A program made the position numbers and the translations under genes. A stretch of DNA of 64,000 nucleotides. It comes from Sphingopyxis sp. (GTDB lineage Bacteria; Pseudomonadota; Alphaproteobacteria; Sphingomonadales; Sphingomonadaceae). The notes under the pieces were generated by a model, which saw only the letters and a list, made by a program, of their open reading frames with translations, was not told where the DNA came from and did not search any database. The DNA is taken from assembly GCF_025869345.1 (NCBI RefSeq), contig NZ_JAOZVW010000004.1, positions 26,128 to 90,127 on the forward strand. Direction: 5' to 3'. Every line of letters begins with the position of its first letter. The first letter of the stretch is position 1. Positions 40,916 to 50,547 of this stretch are shown here, piece by piece.

Positions 40916-41661
40916 GCATGGCCGAGAGTGACGAGCAACTCGCCGAAAGGCTGGCGACCGCCGCGGGGGCGATCCTGCTGAACCTTCGGACGCGGGGCGA
41001 TCTTGTGGGCAAGGACCTCGGCAAGGCCGGGGACGCCGAGGCCAATGCGATGCTGTGCCGCGAACTTCGCGCCGCGCGCCCCGGCGACGCGCTGCTGTCC
41101 GAGGAAGAGAAAGACAATCCGGCGCGCTGCGACCGGAACCGGGTGTGGATCGTCGATCCGCTGGACGGGACGCGCGAATATGGCGAGGGCCGCGACGACT
41201 GGGCGGTGCATGTCGCGCTGGCGGTGGGCGGCGCTGCCACGGTGGGCGCGGTCGCGCTGCCGGGGCTCGGCGTCACGCTGACTTCGGGCGCTCCCGCGCC
41301 GCTCCGCCCCGCGAATGCACCGCTCAGGATGCTCGTCAGCCGCACGCGCCCCGCTGCCGAGGCCGTGTTCGTCGCGGAGAGGCTGGGCGCGGAGCTTGTC
41401 GCCATGGGTTCGGCAGGCGCGAAGGCGATGGCGGTGGTGCGCGGCGAGGCCGATATCTATCTCCACACCGGCGGCCAATATGAATGGGACAATTGCGCCC
41501 CCGTCGCGGTGGCGCAGGCCGCGGGGTTGCACGTCAGCCGCGCCGACGGGTCGCCGCTTTGCTACAACAGGCCGAATCCCTATCTTCCCGATCTGTTGAT
41601 CTGCCGGACGGAATTGGCCGCGGACGTCCTCCGGCTCGCCGCGGAATATTCGCCCGCCTGA
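40912..41661 (+). CDS. cysQ: 3'(2'),5'-bisphosphate nucleotidase
   Basis: [33 protein letters not shown]; follows cysNC with 4-bp overlap. Confidence 0.9.
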   Translation: MSMAESDEQLAERLATAAGAILLNLRTRGDLVGKDLGKAGDAEANAMLCRELRAARPGDALLSEEEKDNPARCDRNRVWIVDPLDGTREYGEGRDDWAVHVALAVGGAATVGAVALPGLGVTLTSGAPAPLRPANAPLRMLVSRTRPAAEAVFVAERLGAELVAMGSAGAKAMAVVRGEADIYLHTGGQYEWDNCAPVAVAQAAGLHVSRADGSPLCYNRPNPYLPDLLICRTELAADVLRLAAEYSPA

Positions 41662-41737
41662 CGGGCAGGCCATTGCCAGCAAGGCTGGCGCCCCCTAATT
41701 CGGTTGCATCGAAAAACCGAACCACGGGAGACGCGCG

Positions 41738-42874
41738 ATGACCGACCTGCCTGAAACCAACACCGTCATGGTGACCCTCGTGAAGCCCGAGGGACAACTC
41801 GAGGTTTATTTCGAGCGCCGCCCGATGCCCGAGCCCAAGCCGCACGAAGTGCTGGTGAAGGTGCTGACGACGCCGATCAATCCGTCGGACCTCGGCCTGC
41901 TGTTCGGCGGCGCCGACATGACGACAGCGCGCGCGGGAACGCGCGACGGCCTGCCGATGATCACCGCCGATGTGCCCCCGGCGGGGATGCGCGCGATGGG
42001 CGGGCGGATCGGCGACGCGCTGCCGATCGGCAACGAAGGCTGCGGCACCGTCGTCAAGGCGGGGGACTCGCCCGAAGCGCAGGCCCTGATAGGCAAGACC
42101 GTCGCGCTGCTCGGCGGCGAGATGTATGCCGAATATCGCTGTCTGCCTTTGCAGATGGTGATGCCGCTCCCCGATGGCACCGATCCGGTCGACGGCGCTT
42201 CCTGTTTCGTCAATCCGCTCACCAGCCTTGCCTTTACCGAGACGATGCGGATGGAAAATCACAGCGCGATCGTCCACACCGCCGCCGCCTCCAACCTCGG
42301 CCAGATGCTCGTCAAGATCTGCGCGAAGGACGGCATCCCGCTGGTCAACATCGTGCGCAGCGACGCGCAGGTCGACATATTGAAGGGCATCGGCGCGCAG
42401 CATATCGTCAACAGCAGCGACGAGGATTTTCAGGACAGGCTGGTTGCGGCGATCGTCGAGACCGGCGCGACGCTGGGCTTCGATGCGATCGGCGGCGGCA
42501 AGCTGGCGGGCCAGATCCTCTCGGCGATGGAGGTCGCGGCGGTCAAGCGCATGACCACTTACAGCCGCTATGGTTCGGACACGTTCAAGCAGGTCTATAT
42601 CTATGGCGCGCTCGACGTCGGCCCGACGATCCTCAACCGCAGCTTCGGCCTGACCTGGTCGCTATCGGGCTTCCTGCTTACGCCCTTCATGGCGAAGGCG
42701 GGGATGGAGGTCGTCGGCCGTATGCGTCAGCGCGTCGTGGACGAGCTGACGACGACCTTCAAGAGCCACTACAGCCACGAAATCTCGCTGACCGAGGCCC
42801 TGAGCCTCGATATCGCGCACGCCTATAATGCGAAGCGGACCGGTGAGAAATATCTGATCCGTCCGCATGGTTGA
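41738..42874 (+). CDS. Zinc-binding dehydrogenase family (MDR) oxidoreductase
   Basis: PEPKPHEVLVKVLTTPINPSDLGLLFG, GNEGCGTVVKAG, AAASNLGQMLVKIC. Confidence 0.85.
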   Translation: MTDLPETNTVMVTLVKPEGQLEVYFERRPMPEPKPHEVLVKVLTTPINPSDLGLLFGGADMTTARAGTRDGLPMITADVPPAGMRAMGGRIGDALPIGNEGCGTVVKAGDSPEAQALIGKTVALLGGEMYAEYRCLPLQMVMPLPDGTDPVDGASCFVNPLTSLAFTETMRMENHSAIVHTAAASNLGQMLVKICAKDGIPLVNIVRSDAQVDILKGIGAQHIVNSSDEDFQDRLVAAIVETGATLGFDAIGGGKLAGQILSAMEVAAVKRMTTYSRYGSDTFKQVYIYGALDVGPTILNRSFGLTWSLSGFLLTPFMAKAGMEVVGRMRQRVVDELTTTFKSHYSHEISLTEALSLDIAHAYNAKRTGEKYLIRPHG

Positions 42875-42917
42875 GAGGCGCTAGCGACCGGAAGCGGGGA
42901 TAGGTAAGGATCATAGT

Positions 42918-43070
42918 CTCTCCCCTTGAGGGAGAGATACGAAGGCTTGGTAGCTTGCTGCCTAGCCGAAGTTGAGAGGGGGTTTTGCGTCCGCTGGCGT
43001 CGCACCCCTCTCCAAGCTTCGCTAGCTCCCAAGGGAGCAAGCTGGGCTATCCTCTCCCTCAAGGGGAGAG
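42918..43070. repeat. Long imperfect palindrome H (family 4: CTCTCCCCTTGAGGGAGAG)
   Basis: Terminal arms ctctccccttgagggagag / ctctccctcaaggggagag, with partly complementary interior, between convergent genes. Confidence 0.8.
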
Positions 43071-43120
43071 GAGGCTATGGCCGCTCCCCACCCCAAAGCC
43101 GCCATTTCGGCTAGTCTTTT

Positions 43121-44272
43121 CTACCGCTTCATGCACTGACGCGTGTCGTCGCGCTTATATTCGCTGCAGTTCCACAGCGCCTTCTCGAACCCCGCCTTGT
43201 CGTCGCGGAGGTAGGAGAAGGTCATGGCTGCGCGCTGCATGTCGCTCATCGTGTCGCTGTCGGGTTTCAGTGTCGGGTTGGTCCAGCCCATGAACTTGCA
43301 ATAGGGCTTGTCGCCGCACAGCCGGAGCGCGGTCGTGACGAAGCTCTCGGGCGCGGCGCGCCGGTCGAGCGCGACATAGATGGTGTCGCGGCCCGCGGCC
43401 TCCCCGGCGCCGGCGACGACCTTGGGCGCGCCGATCGCGGCATTGGCGTCGACCCCGGCGAGCTCGACCGGCGGCGCGCCGACCGCGACCGCGTGGGCAG
43501 GGGAGAGGGCGGCCATCTTGGCAACCCCGGCGTCATTCCCCGACACCGCGCCGCGAAACGCCCCCGGCGTTCCCCAATAACCCGGCCAGCGAAAGAAGAG
43601 GTGGGTATCGACGATCGCGATCTTTTCCAGGCTGTCACTCCAATAGGGGCGCACCCAGTCGGTGTGATAATGGGTCGCGAGCCCGACCCTGGGGTCGGTG
43701 GTGCCCGACAACATGCTCTCGGCATTCGCCTGCGCCCGCGCCCAGGCGGCGTCGGAATAGCGGCGGTTCAGCGCGCCGTCGCAGGTGAAGGTGAACTGGC
43801 ACCCGGTCGCGCGCTCTGACCCCTGGAATACGACGCCGCAGATCGATTTGGGAAAAGCCGGATGCCGCGCGCGGTTGATCACCACCTGACCGACCGCAAG
43901 CTGCCCCTTCGAATCGTCGCCCGCCTCATAGAGCATCGCGGCGGCAAGACAGTCGCGCGCGCGAACGCGGGCGTCACCGCTCCCGGCATAGAGAAAGGGC
44001 CGCGCCGCGACGAACCCCTTGGTAACGAGGGGGATATCGGCATTTTGCGCGCGCGCGTCGGCCTCGGTGACCGGCGCGAGTTCCATCGGCTGGACGTCGG
44101 GGACGACGTCGGCGGGTGGCGCCACCGGGTGCGGCCGCGCGCCATGCCGGCCCGCGCTTGTCTGCCCGCTTGCATAAAGCACCGCGACGATCGCCGCGAC
44201 GGCGATCAGGACGAATAGCCAGCCGGTCCAATCAAGACGCGACGTCGCCGATGAATCGCCGGTCAGGCGCAT
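43121..44272 (-). CDS. Cell wall hydrolase (SleB-like)
   Basis: DCLAAAMLYEAGDDSKGQLAVGQVVINRARHPAFPKSICGVVFQGSERATGCQFTFTCDG; N-terminal TM; internal start MRLTGDSS at 44272. Confidence 0.9.
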   Translation of the reverse strand: MRLTGDSSATSRLDWTGWLFVLIAVAAIVAVLYASGQTSAGRHGARPHPVAPPADVVPDVQPMELAPVTEADARAQNADIPLVTKGFVAARPFLYAGSGDARVRARDCLAAAMLYEAGDDSKGQLAVGQVVINRARHPAFPKSICGVVFQGSERATGCQFTFTCDGALNRRYSDAAWARAQANAESMLSGTTDPRVGLATHYHTDWVRPYWSDSLEKIAIVDTHLFFRWPGYWGTPGAFRGAVSGNDAGVAKMAALSPAHAVAVGAPPVELAGVDANAAIGAPKVVAGAGEAAGRDTIYVALDRRAAPESFVTTALRLCGDKPYCKFMGWTNPTLKPDSDTMSDMQRAAMTFSYLRDDKAGFEKALWNCSEYKRDDTRQCMKR

Positions 44273-44280
44273 TCGAGGGT

Positions 44281-45201
44281 TCAGATCTCGGGCAGGAAGT
44301 CGGGAACCGAAAGATAACGCTCGCCGGTGTCGTAGTTGAAGCCGAGGATGCGCGTGCCGGGCGGAAGCTCCGCCAGCTTCTGCTCGATCGCCGCCAGCGT
44401 CGCGCCCGACGATATGCCGACGAGCATCCCTTCCTCGGTCGCTGCGCGCAGCGCCCAACGCTTGGAGTCGGCGGCCTCGACCGTGATCACCCCGTCGAGG
44501 AGGTCGGTGTGGAGGTTGCGCGGGATGAATCCGGCGCCGAGGCCCTGGATCGGGTGCGGGCCGGGCTGACCGCCCGAAATGACGGGCGACTGGGTCGGCT
44601 CGACCGCGAAGACCTTGAGGTTCGGCCAATGCTGCTTGAGGAACTGCGCCGCCCCGGTGATATGGCCGCCGGTGCCGACGCCGGTGATCAGCACGTCGAT
44701 CGGCGTGTCCTTGAAGTCGGCGAGGATTTCCGGCCCCGTGGTGCGGACGTGGACGTCGATATTCGCCTCATTTTCGAACTGCTGGGGCATCCAGGCGCCG
44801 GGGGTCGTCTCGACCAGCTCGATCGCGCGCTCGATCGCGCCCTTCATGCCCTTTTCGCGCGGAGTCAGGTCGAAGGTCGCGCCATAGGCGAGCATCAGGC
44901 GGCGGCGTTCGAGCGACATGCTTTCGGGCATGACGAGGATCAGCTTGTAGCCCTTGACCGCGGCGGCCATCGCCAGGCCGATGCCGGTGTTCCCCGACGT
45001 CGGCTCGACGATGGTGCCGCCGGGCTTCAGGCTGCCGTCGCGTTCGGCGGCCTCGATCATCGCCAGGCCGATGCGATCCTTGATCGAACCGCCGGGATTG
45101 CTGCGTTCGGACTTGATCCAGACTTCGGCGTCCGGAAACAGCTTTGCCATGCGGATGTGCGGCGTGTTCCCGATGGTATCGAGGATCGAATTGGCTTTCA
45201 T
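44281..45201 (-). CDS. cysK: Cysteine synthase A (O-acetylserine sulfhydrylase)
   Basis: [53 protein letters not shown]; start MKANSILD at 45201. Confidence 0.95.
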   Translation of the reverse strand: MKANSILDTIGNTPHIRMAKLFPDAEVWIKSERSNPGGSIKDRIGLAMIEAAERDGSLKPGGTIVEPTSGNTGIGLAMAAAVKGYKLILVMPESMSLERRRLMLAYGATFDLTPREKGMKGAIERAIELVETTPGAWMPQQFENEANIDVHVRTTGPEILADFKDTPIDVLITGVGTGGHITGAAQFLKQHWPNLKVFAVEPTQSPVISGGQPGPHPIQGLGAGFIPRNLHTDLLDGVITVEAADSKRWALRAATEEGMLVGISSGATLAAIEQKLAELPPGTRILGFNYDTGERYLSVPDFLPEI

Positions 45202-45866
45202 GATCGGTACGCTCTTTCCTTGAATTCGAACCGCGGGTCGCGGCGGACGCGGTTCGGCCAGTCTCCGGCGCGCAGCCACTGGCTTTCGTCCGCCAGCGCC
45301 GGCGTCGGCGCGGGTTGTAACGAGGCGAGCAGATACTGTCCATAAGGCCAGTCCCCGATCCCCGAGTCGGCGTTGATGTGCCCGAACGGCCCGGCGTTGA
45401 CGAAGCGCGCGTCCCACTGGCGCGCGAGGCGCCAAACGTGCGCGGTCTTGGCATAGGGATCGTCGTCGCTCGCCACGACGATGATCGGCGTCTGCGAGGT
45501 GAAGCCGGGCGTGTCGGCAAAGCCGGTGATGCGCTTTTCGTGCTGCAGGCGCCCGAGGTCGGGCGGCGCGACGAGCAACGCCCCCGCGATACGGCTGCGC
45601 GTCGGCGTGCTCGCCGCCGCGAACCAATGCGCGAAGGCGTGGCAGCCGAGGCTGTGCGCGGCGATCAGCACCGGCGCGCTTTCGGCCTCGATCACTTCGG
45701 CGATGCGGCGCATCCACGCCTCGCGGTCGGGGTGCGACCAGCGGCCGAGTTCGACTCGGCCGGCGTTCGCGAACTTGCGTTCCCACAGGCTCTGCCAGTG
45801 GGTCGGGCCGCTGTTGTGCAGGCCCGGAATGGTCAGGATTTTATGGCGGATGCTGGTATCTTGCAT
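45198..45866 (-). CDS. RBBP9/YdeN family alpha/beta hydrolase
   Basis: [35 protein letters not shown]; 4-bp overlap with cysK. Confidence 0.9.
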   Translation of the reverse strand: MQDTSIRHKILTIPGLHNSGPTHWQSLWERKFANAGRVELGRWSHPDREAWMRRIAEVIEAESAPVLIAAHSLGCHAFAHWFAAASTPTRSRIAGALLVAPPDLGRLQHEKRITGFADTPGFTSQTPIIVVASDDDPYAKTAHVWRLARQWDARFVNAGPFGHINADSGIGDWPYGQYLLASLQPAPTPALADESQWLRAGDWPNRVRRDPRFEFKERAYRS

Positions 45867-45918
45867 GGCGGGTTCTCCATCGATGAAAGGGAGGGAAACC
45901 GCGGTGACGGGTGCATCC

Positions 45919-45946
45919 TATATAATTCAACTAAATAAATTGACAA
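45919..45946 (-). promoter_or_regulatory. Candidate sigma70-type promoter for the hydrolase-cysK-sleB run
   Basis: Minus-strand TTGTCA - 16 bp - TATATA in an AT-rich patch upstream of 45866. Confidence 0.4.
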
Positions 45947-46034
45947 TAGCTTTGTGGCGAAAGGAGCACGACTTGCGACGAGCGGATTCGAGGGTTGGGC
46001 TTGCGGAGATCCAGATGCCGCCATTCCTGATTGT

Positions 46035-46120
46035 GTGTCCCCGCGAAGGCGGGGACCCATCTCCGGTCGGTTCAAAATAGGGCGGGCCGGAGATGGCCCC
46101 CCGCCTGCGCGGGGGAACAC
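46035..46120. repeat. REP-doublet-like palindrome C (family 1)
   Basis: gtgtccccgcgaaggcggggacccatctccgg / ccggagatggccccccgcctgcgcgggggaacac. Confidence 0.85.
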
Positions 46121-46189
46121 GGCTTCTTATAAAATCGACGCGATTAGTCCGAACCCGCACAGGTCGTGGCCAAGCGGCGCGGAAAAGCG

Positions 46190-47500
46190 TCAGTCGCTCA
46201 TGTCGAACCGCGCCTCGAAAGTCCGCGCCCGCCGCAATTCGGGAAAGAGCCACGACCAGAGCGCGGTGACGCCGATCGCCGCGGCGCCCCCGACGACGAC
46301 CGCGTTGATCGGCCCCAGCGCCGCCGCCATCGCGCCCGCGCGCATCTCGCCGAGCTCGTTCGAGGCCGAAATCGCCAGCCCCGACGCGGCGCTGACGCGG
46401 CCGCGCATATGGTCTGGAGTGTTGAGCTGGATCAGCGTGCCGCGCACGAAGACCGAGAACATATCGGCCGCGCCCATCAGGACGAGCAGCGCCAGCGAGA
46501 GCAGGAGGTTGGTGGAAAAGCCGAAGGCCACCGTCCCGGCGCCGAACACCGCGACCGCCCACAGCATCTTGACCCCGACGTTGCGCTCGATCGGGCGGAT
46601 GGCGAGTCCGAGCGCGACGACCGCGGCCCCGACCGCCGGTGCGGCGCGCAGAAGGCCGAGTCCTTCGGAGCCGACATGCAATATGTCGCGGGCATAGACG
46701 GGCAGCATCGCGGTCGCGCCCGACAGGATGACCGCGAACAGGTCGAGCGTAATCGTGCCGAGCAGGAAGCGCTCGGCCCACACGAATTGCAGGCCGTCGA
46801 CCATTTCGCGCAGCGGATGGCGGCGCACCTCGGCGGGCGGCGGCAGCACGGGCCGCACCCGGCTGATCGTCCAGGCCGAGATGACGAGGAGGATCGCGGC
46901 GAAGATATAGACCGACGTCGGATGCGCGGCATAGAGCAGCCCGCCTGCCGCCGGGCCGATCACCGACGCCGATTGCCAGGCGATGCTGCTCATCGCGATC
47001 GCGCGGGGCAGGATCGCGGGCGGGACGATATTGGGCGCGATCGCGCTCATCGCCGGGCCCGAAAAGACGCGCGCGACGCCGTGCATGGCGGCGAGGCCGA
47101 ACAGCAGGGAAAGCGTCAGCCCGCCGCTCCAGGTGAACCAGCCGAGCGCCGCCGCAATCCCGAAATCGATGGCGTTGGAAAAGATCGCGACGCTGCGCCG
47201 CTCGAAGCGGTCGGCGGCCCAGCCCGCGACGGGGGTCAAGAGCGCGATCGGCACGAACTGGACGAGCCCGAGCAGGCCGAGCTGGAACGACGCTTCCTTG
47301 ATCGTCATGCCATAGTCGGTGCGCGCGGTGTCGTAGAGCTGATACCCGATCACCACGACCACCGCGATCGTCGCCATCACCGCGGTGAAGCGCGCGATCC
47401 AGTAATAGCGATAATCGGGGATGCTGAGCGGGGAGGGGTCGAGGATCGCCGGACCCGGCATTTCCGGTTCTTCGCCGTCGGGGGGGAATATCGTCGCCAT
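46190..47500 (-). CDS. MFS transporter (enterobactin exporter / MFS_3-like)
   Basis: 436-aa, about 12 hydrophobic segments; YRYYWIARFTAVMATIAVVVVIGYQLYDTARTDYGM. Confidence 0.88.
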   Translation of the reverse strand: MATIFPPDGEEPEMPGPAILDPSPLSIPDYRYYWIARFTAVMATIAVVVVIGYQLYDTARTDYGMTIKEASFQLGLLGLVQFVPIALLTPVAGWAADRFERRSVAIFSNAIDFGIAAALGWFTWSGGLTLSLLFGLAAMHGVARVFSGPAMSAIAPNIVPPAILPRAIAMSSIAWQSASVIGPAAGGLLYAAHPTSVYIFAAILLVISAWTISRVRPVLPPPAEVRRHPLREMVDGLQFVWAERFLLGTITLDLFAVILSGATAMLPVYARDILHVGSEGLGLLRAAPAVGAAVVALGLAIRPIERNVGVKMLWAVAVFGAGTVAFGFSTNLLLSLALLVLMGAADMFSVFVRGTLIQLNTPDHMRGRVSAASGLAISASNELGEMRAGAMAAALGPINAVVVGGAAAIGVTALWSWLFPELRRARTFEARFDMSD

Positions 47501-47627
47501 CGGCCCTACGCCCTAGAGGGGAATTCGCCTCTGTCCAGAGCGCATGACCATGCCGTTCGTCGATTAACGGGTGTCATTCGTCGGACGCGGTGGCAGAAAC
47601 CCGCCATCGATTGAGGGAGACTATCGA

Positions 47628-49349
47628 ATGACACGTCAATTTGCCCGCTTCGGCGGTGCCGCCATGGCCGCGGCGCTGCTCGTCCTCACCGCCTGCAACG
47701 CATCGGGCGACAAGCCCGCGTCGGGATCGGACGCGAAGAGCTGGACCGAATTTCGCGACAATTTCCTTGCGGGCTATTTCCCGCTCAACCCCAATTTCGC
47801 GGTCTATCAGGGCAAGCATGAATTTGACGGCCAGCTTCCCGACTGGTCGGCCGACGGCCTTCAGAAACAGATCGCGTTCCTGGAGAAGACGATCGCCGAC
47901 GCCAAGGCGTTCGACGGCAAGATGACCGATGCCGAGAAGTTCGAGCGCGATTATCTGGTCCATGTCGCGCAGGGGCAGCTCTTCTTCCTGAAGGACGCCG
48001 ATTTCCCGCACAAGAACCCGGCCTATTATGTCGGGCAGCTCGACCCCAACGTCTATGTCTCGCGGCCCTATGCCGATGCGCCGACGCGGATGAAGGCGTT
48101 CATCGCCTATGCGCAGAAGGTTCCGGCGGCGGCCGAGCAGATCAAGGCGAACATCAAGCTGCCGCTGCCCGCGACCTTCGTCAAATACGGCACCGCGGGC
48201 TTCGGCGGTTTCGCCGACTATTATACCGGCGACGCCAAGAAGGCCTTTGCCGAAGTCAAGGACCCCGAGCTTCAGAAGCAGTTCGACGAGGCGGCGGCCA
48301 AGGCCGCGGCGGCGATGAAGGATCTCGCCGCCTATATCGGCTCGAAACCCGGCACGACGGACGGCTACGCGCTCGGTGCCGACAAGTTCGCGAAGATGAT
48401 CCTGACCAACGAAGCGGTCGACACGGCGCTGGATGAGCTGGAGCGCATCGGCCAGGCCGACCTCAAACGCAATCAGGATGCGCTGAAGGCCGCCTGCGCG
48501 ACTTACGCCGCCGGCATGACGATCGCCGATTGCATGAAGAAGATGAACGACGACAAGCCCGAGGGCGGCCCGGTCGCCGAGGCGCGGCGCCAGCTTCCGG
48601 CGCTGCGCGCCTTCATCGTCGAAAAGGACCTCGTCTCGATTCCCGGCACCGAGCAGGCCAAGGTCGAGGAATCGCCGCCCTACAACCGCCAGAATAGCGC
48701 CTATATCGACATTCCGGGGCCGTATGAGAAAGGTCTGCCGTCGGTCTTCTATATCTCGCCGCCCGACCCGAGCTGGGACAAGGCGACGCAGGATGCGTTC
48801 GTTCCGGGCAAGAAGGACCTGCTCTTCACCTCGGTCCACGAGGTGTGGCCGGGTCACTTCCTCAATTTCCTCCACGCGAACCGCGCGGAAAGCATCTTCG
48901 GCAAATTGTTCGTCGGCTATGCCTTCGCCGAGGGCTGGGCGCATTATACCGAGGAGATGATGTGGGATGCGGGGCTCGGCAACGGCGACCCCGAAACGCA
49001 TATCGGTCAGTTGTCGAACGCGCTGCTGCGCGACTGCCGCTTCATCTCGGCGATCGGGCTCCACACCAAGGGGATGACCGTCGCGGACTCGGAAAAGCTG
49101 TTCAAGGATCAATGCTATCAGGACGAAGGCAACGCCCGCCAGCAGGCGGCGCGCGGCACATATGATCCGCTCTATCTCAACTATACGATGGGCAAGCTGA
49201 TGATCCGCAAGCTGCGCGACGACTGGACCAAGGGGGACAGGACGAAGTGGAAAGCGTTCCACGACGAATTCCTCTCATACGGCGGCCCGCCGATCCCGAT
49301 GGTGCGCGCCGCGATGATGAAGGAGGACTCGCCGAAGGCGGTCTTCTGA
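47628..49349 (+). CDS. DUF885 family protein, predicted lipoprotein
   Basis: Lipobox LLVLTACNASGD; HEVWPGHFLNFLHANRAES; FAEGWAHYTEEMMWDAGLG. Confidence 0.9.
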   Translation: MTRQFARFGGAAMAAALLVLTACNASGDKPASGSDAKSWTEFRDNFLAGYFPLNPNFAVYQGKHEFDGQLPDWSADGLQKQIAFLEKTIADAKAFDGKMTDAEKFERDYLVHVAQGQLFFLKDADFPHKNPAYYVGQLDPNVYVSRPYADAPTRMKAFIAYAQKVPAAAEQIKANIKLPLPATFVKYGTAGFGGFADYYTGDAKKAFAEVKDPELQKQFDEAAAKAAAAMKDLAAYIGSKPGTTDGYALGADKFAKMILTNEAVDTALDELERIGQADLKRNQDALKAACATYAAGMTIADCMKKMNDDKPEGGPVAEARRQLPALRAFIVEKDLVSIPGTEQAKVEESPPYNRQNSAYIDIPGPYEKGLPSVFYISPPDPSWDKATQDAFVPGKKDLLFTSVHEVWPGHFLNFLHANRAESIFGKLFVGYAFAEGWAHYTEEMMWDAGLGNGDPETHIGQLSNALLRDCRFISAIGLHTKGMTVADSEKLFKDQCYQDEGNARQQAARGTYDPLYLNYTMGKLMIRKLRDDWTKGDRTKWKAFHDEFLSYGGPPIPMVRAAMMKEDSPKAVF

Positions 49350-49401
49350 GGCTGGCGAATCGAATGACCCCCGGCTAGCCTCTCACCAAAGGGGCTAGCC
49401 G

Positions 49402-50547
49402 ATGGTCGATGTCTTCATTTCCTATTCGCGCGACAACAAGGCGCGCGTGGCCGAGATCGCCGAGGCGGTCGCGGCGGCGGGCTATGACGTCTGGTGGGAC
49501 GCCGAACTGCCGCCGCATCGCTCCTACGGCGATGTGATCACCGAAAAGATCGGCAGCGCCAAGGCGGCGATCGTCGTCTGGTCGCAGACCTCGGCGCAAT
49601 CCGAATGGGTGCGCGCCGAGGCCGATGTCGCGCGCAACCAGAAAAAGCTGGTGCAGACGTCGATCGACGATGTGATGCCGCCGCTGCCCTTCAACCAGAT
49701 TCAATTCGCCGAACTCGCCGACTGGAACGGCGAGCCCGACCATCGCGGCTGGCGCAAGGTGATGATGAGCCTGGAGGAGCTGTGCGGACGGGAGGCGGCG
49801 CCTGCGGCCGCCTCGCAGCCCGCACCGCCCAGACCGGCTGCGGCCGACCGGCAGGAGCCCCCCCCGGCCCGAAAGCCATCTTTCCTGCCATGGGCGCTGC
49901 TGGGGCTTGCGGTCGTTGCCGTCGCCCTGCTCGCGTGGAAACTGCTTCAGCCGTCGCCCGAACCCGCGACGGCGGCGGCGCCCACCGAAACCACGGCGGC
50001 CCCCAAGGAAGCGGATGCAAGAGCGACACCGGTCGCCACGTCGCCCGCAGAGGCCTTCACGCTGGCGGCGGTGATCGACGATCCCGACGGCTTCACCAAC
50101 ATCCGCTCGGGGCGGAGTGCCAAGGCGGCAATCATCGGCAAGGTGCTCGAGGGCGAAAAATTCCTGACTTATCAGCAACCCGGTTCATGGTGGCGGGTGC
50201 GCAAGGCCGACGGCACCACCGGATATATGTTCCGCAAATATATCCGGCTGATCGAAGGGGGAGGGCCTCCGCCGCCGCCCGCCGACACGGGCAAGGGCGC
50301 GATCATCGCCGATTCCTCGACGCGCGCGCTGACCGCGGCCGATGTCGCGGGCCTCACCCCGGAGCAGGCGCGGCTGGCGCGCAACGAGATTTTCGCGCGG
50401 CACGGCCTGCGCTTCAAGGACCCCGGCCTGCAAGCCTATTTCACGTCCTTGCCCTGGTATCGGCCGACCAGCGACAGCGTCGCGCTGTCGGCGGTCGAAA
50501 AGGCGAATGTCGCGCTGCTCCAATCGGCCGAAACCGCCGCGCAATGA
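49402..50547 (+). CDS. Membrane TIR-domain protein: TIR - TM - SH3b - YARHG
   Basis: MVDVFISYSRDNKARVAEIAEAVAAAGYDVWWDAEL...WSQTSAQSEWVRAEAD (TIR with candidate catalytic E73); TM SFLPWALLGLAVVAVALLAWKLL; SH3b TNIRSGRSAKAAIIGKVLEGEKF...WWRVRKADGTTGYMFRKYIRLI; YARHG LARNEIFARHGLRFKDPGLQAYFTSLPWYRP. Confidence 0.92.
   Translation: MVDVFISYSRDNKARVAEIAEAVAAAGYDVWWDAELPPHRSYGDVITEKIGSAKAAIVVWSQTSAQSEWVRAEADVARNQKKLVQTSIDDVMPPLPFNQIQFAELADWNGEPDHRGWRKVMMSLEELCGREAAPAAASQPAPPRPAAADRQEPPPARKPSFLPWALLGLAVVAVALLAWKLLQPSPEPATAAAPTETTAAPKEADARATPVATSPAEAFTLAAVIDDPDGFTNIRSGRSAKAAIIGKVLEGEKFLTYQQPGSWWRVRKADGTTGYMFRKYIRLIEGGGPPPPPADTGKGAIIADSSTRALTAADVAGLTPEQARLARNEIFARHGLRFKDPGLQAYFTSLPWYRPTSDSVALSAVEKANVALLQSAETAAQ

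Noticed and set aside
41675-41689. GCCAGC-AAG-GCTGGC hairpin after cysQ as an intrinsic terminator
   Set aside because: Short stem with no downstream T-run; evidence too weak to annotate.
46166-47614. 482-aa plus-strand ORF opposite the MFS transporter
   Set aside because: Charged low-complexity antisense frame; the minus strand encodes a typical transporter.
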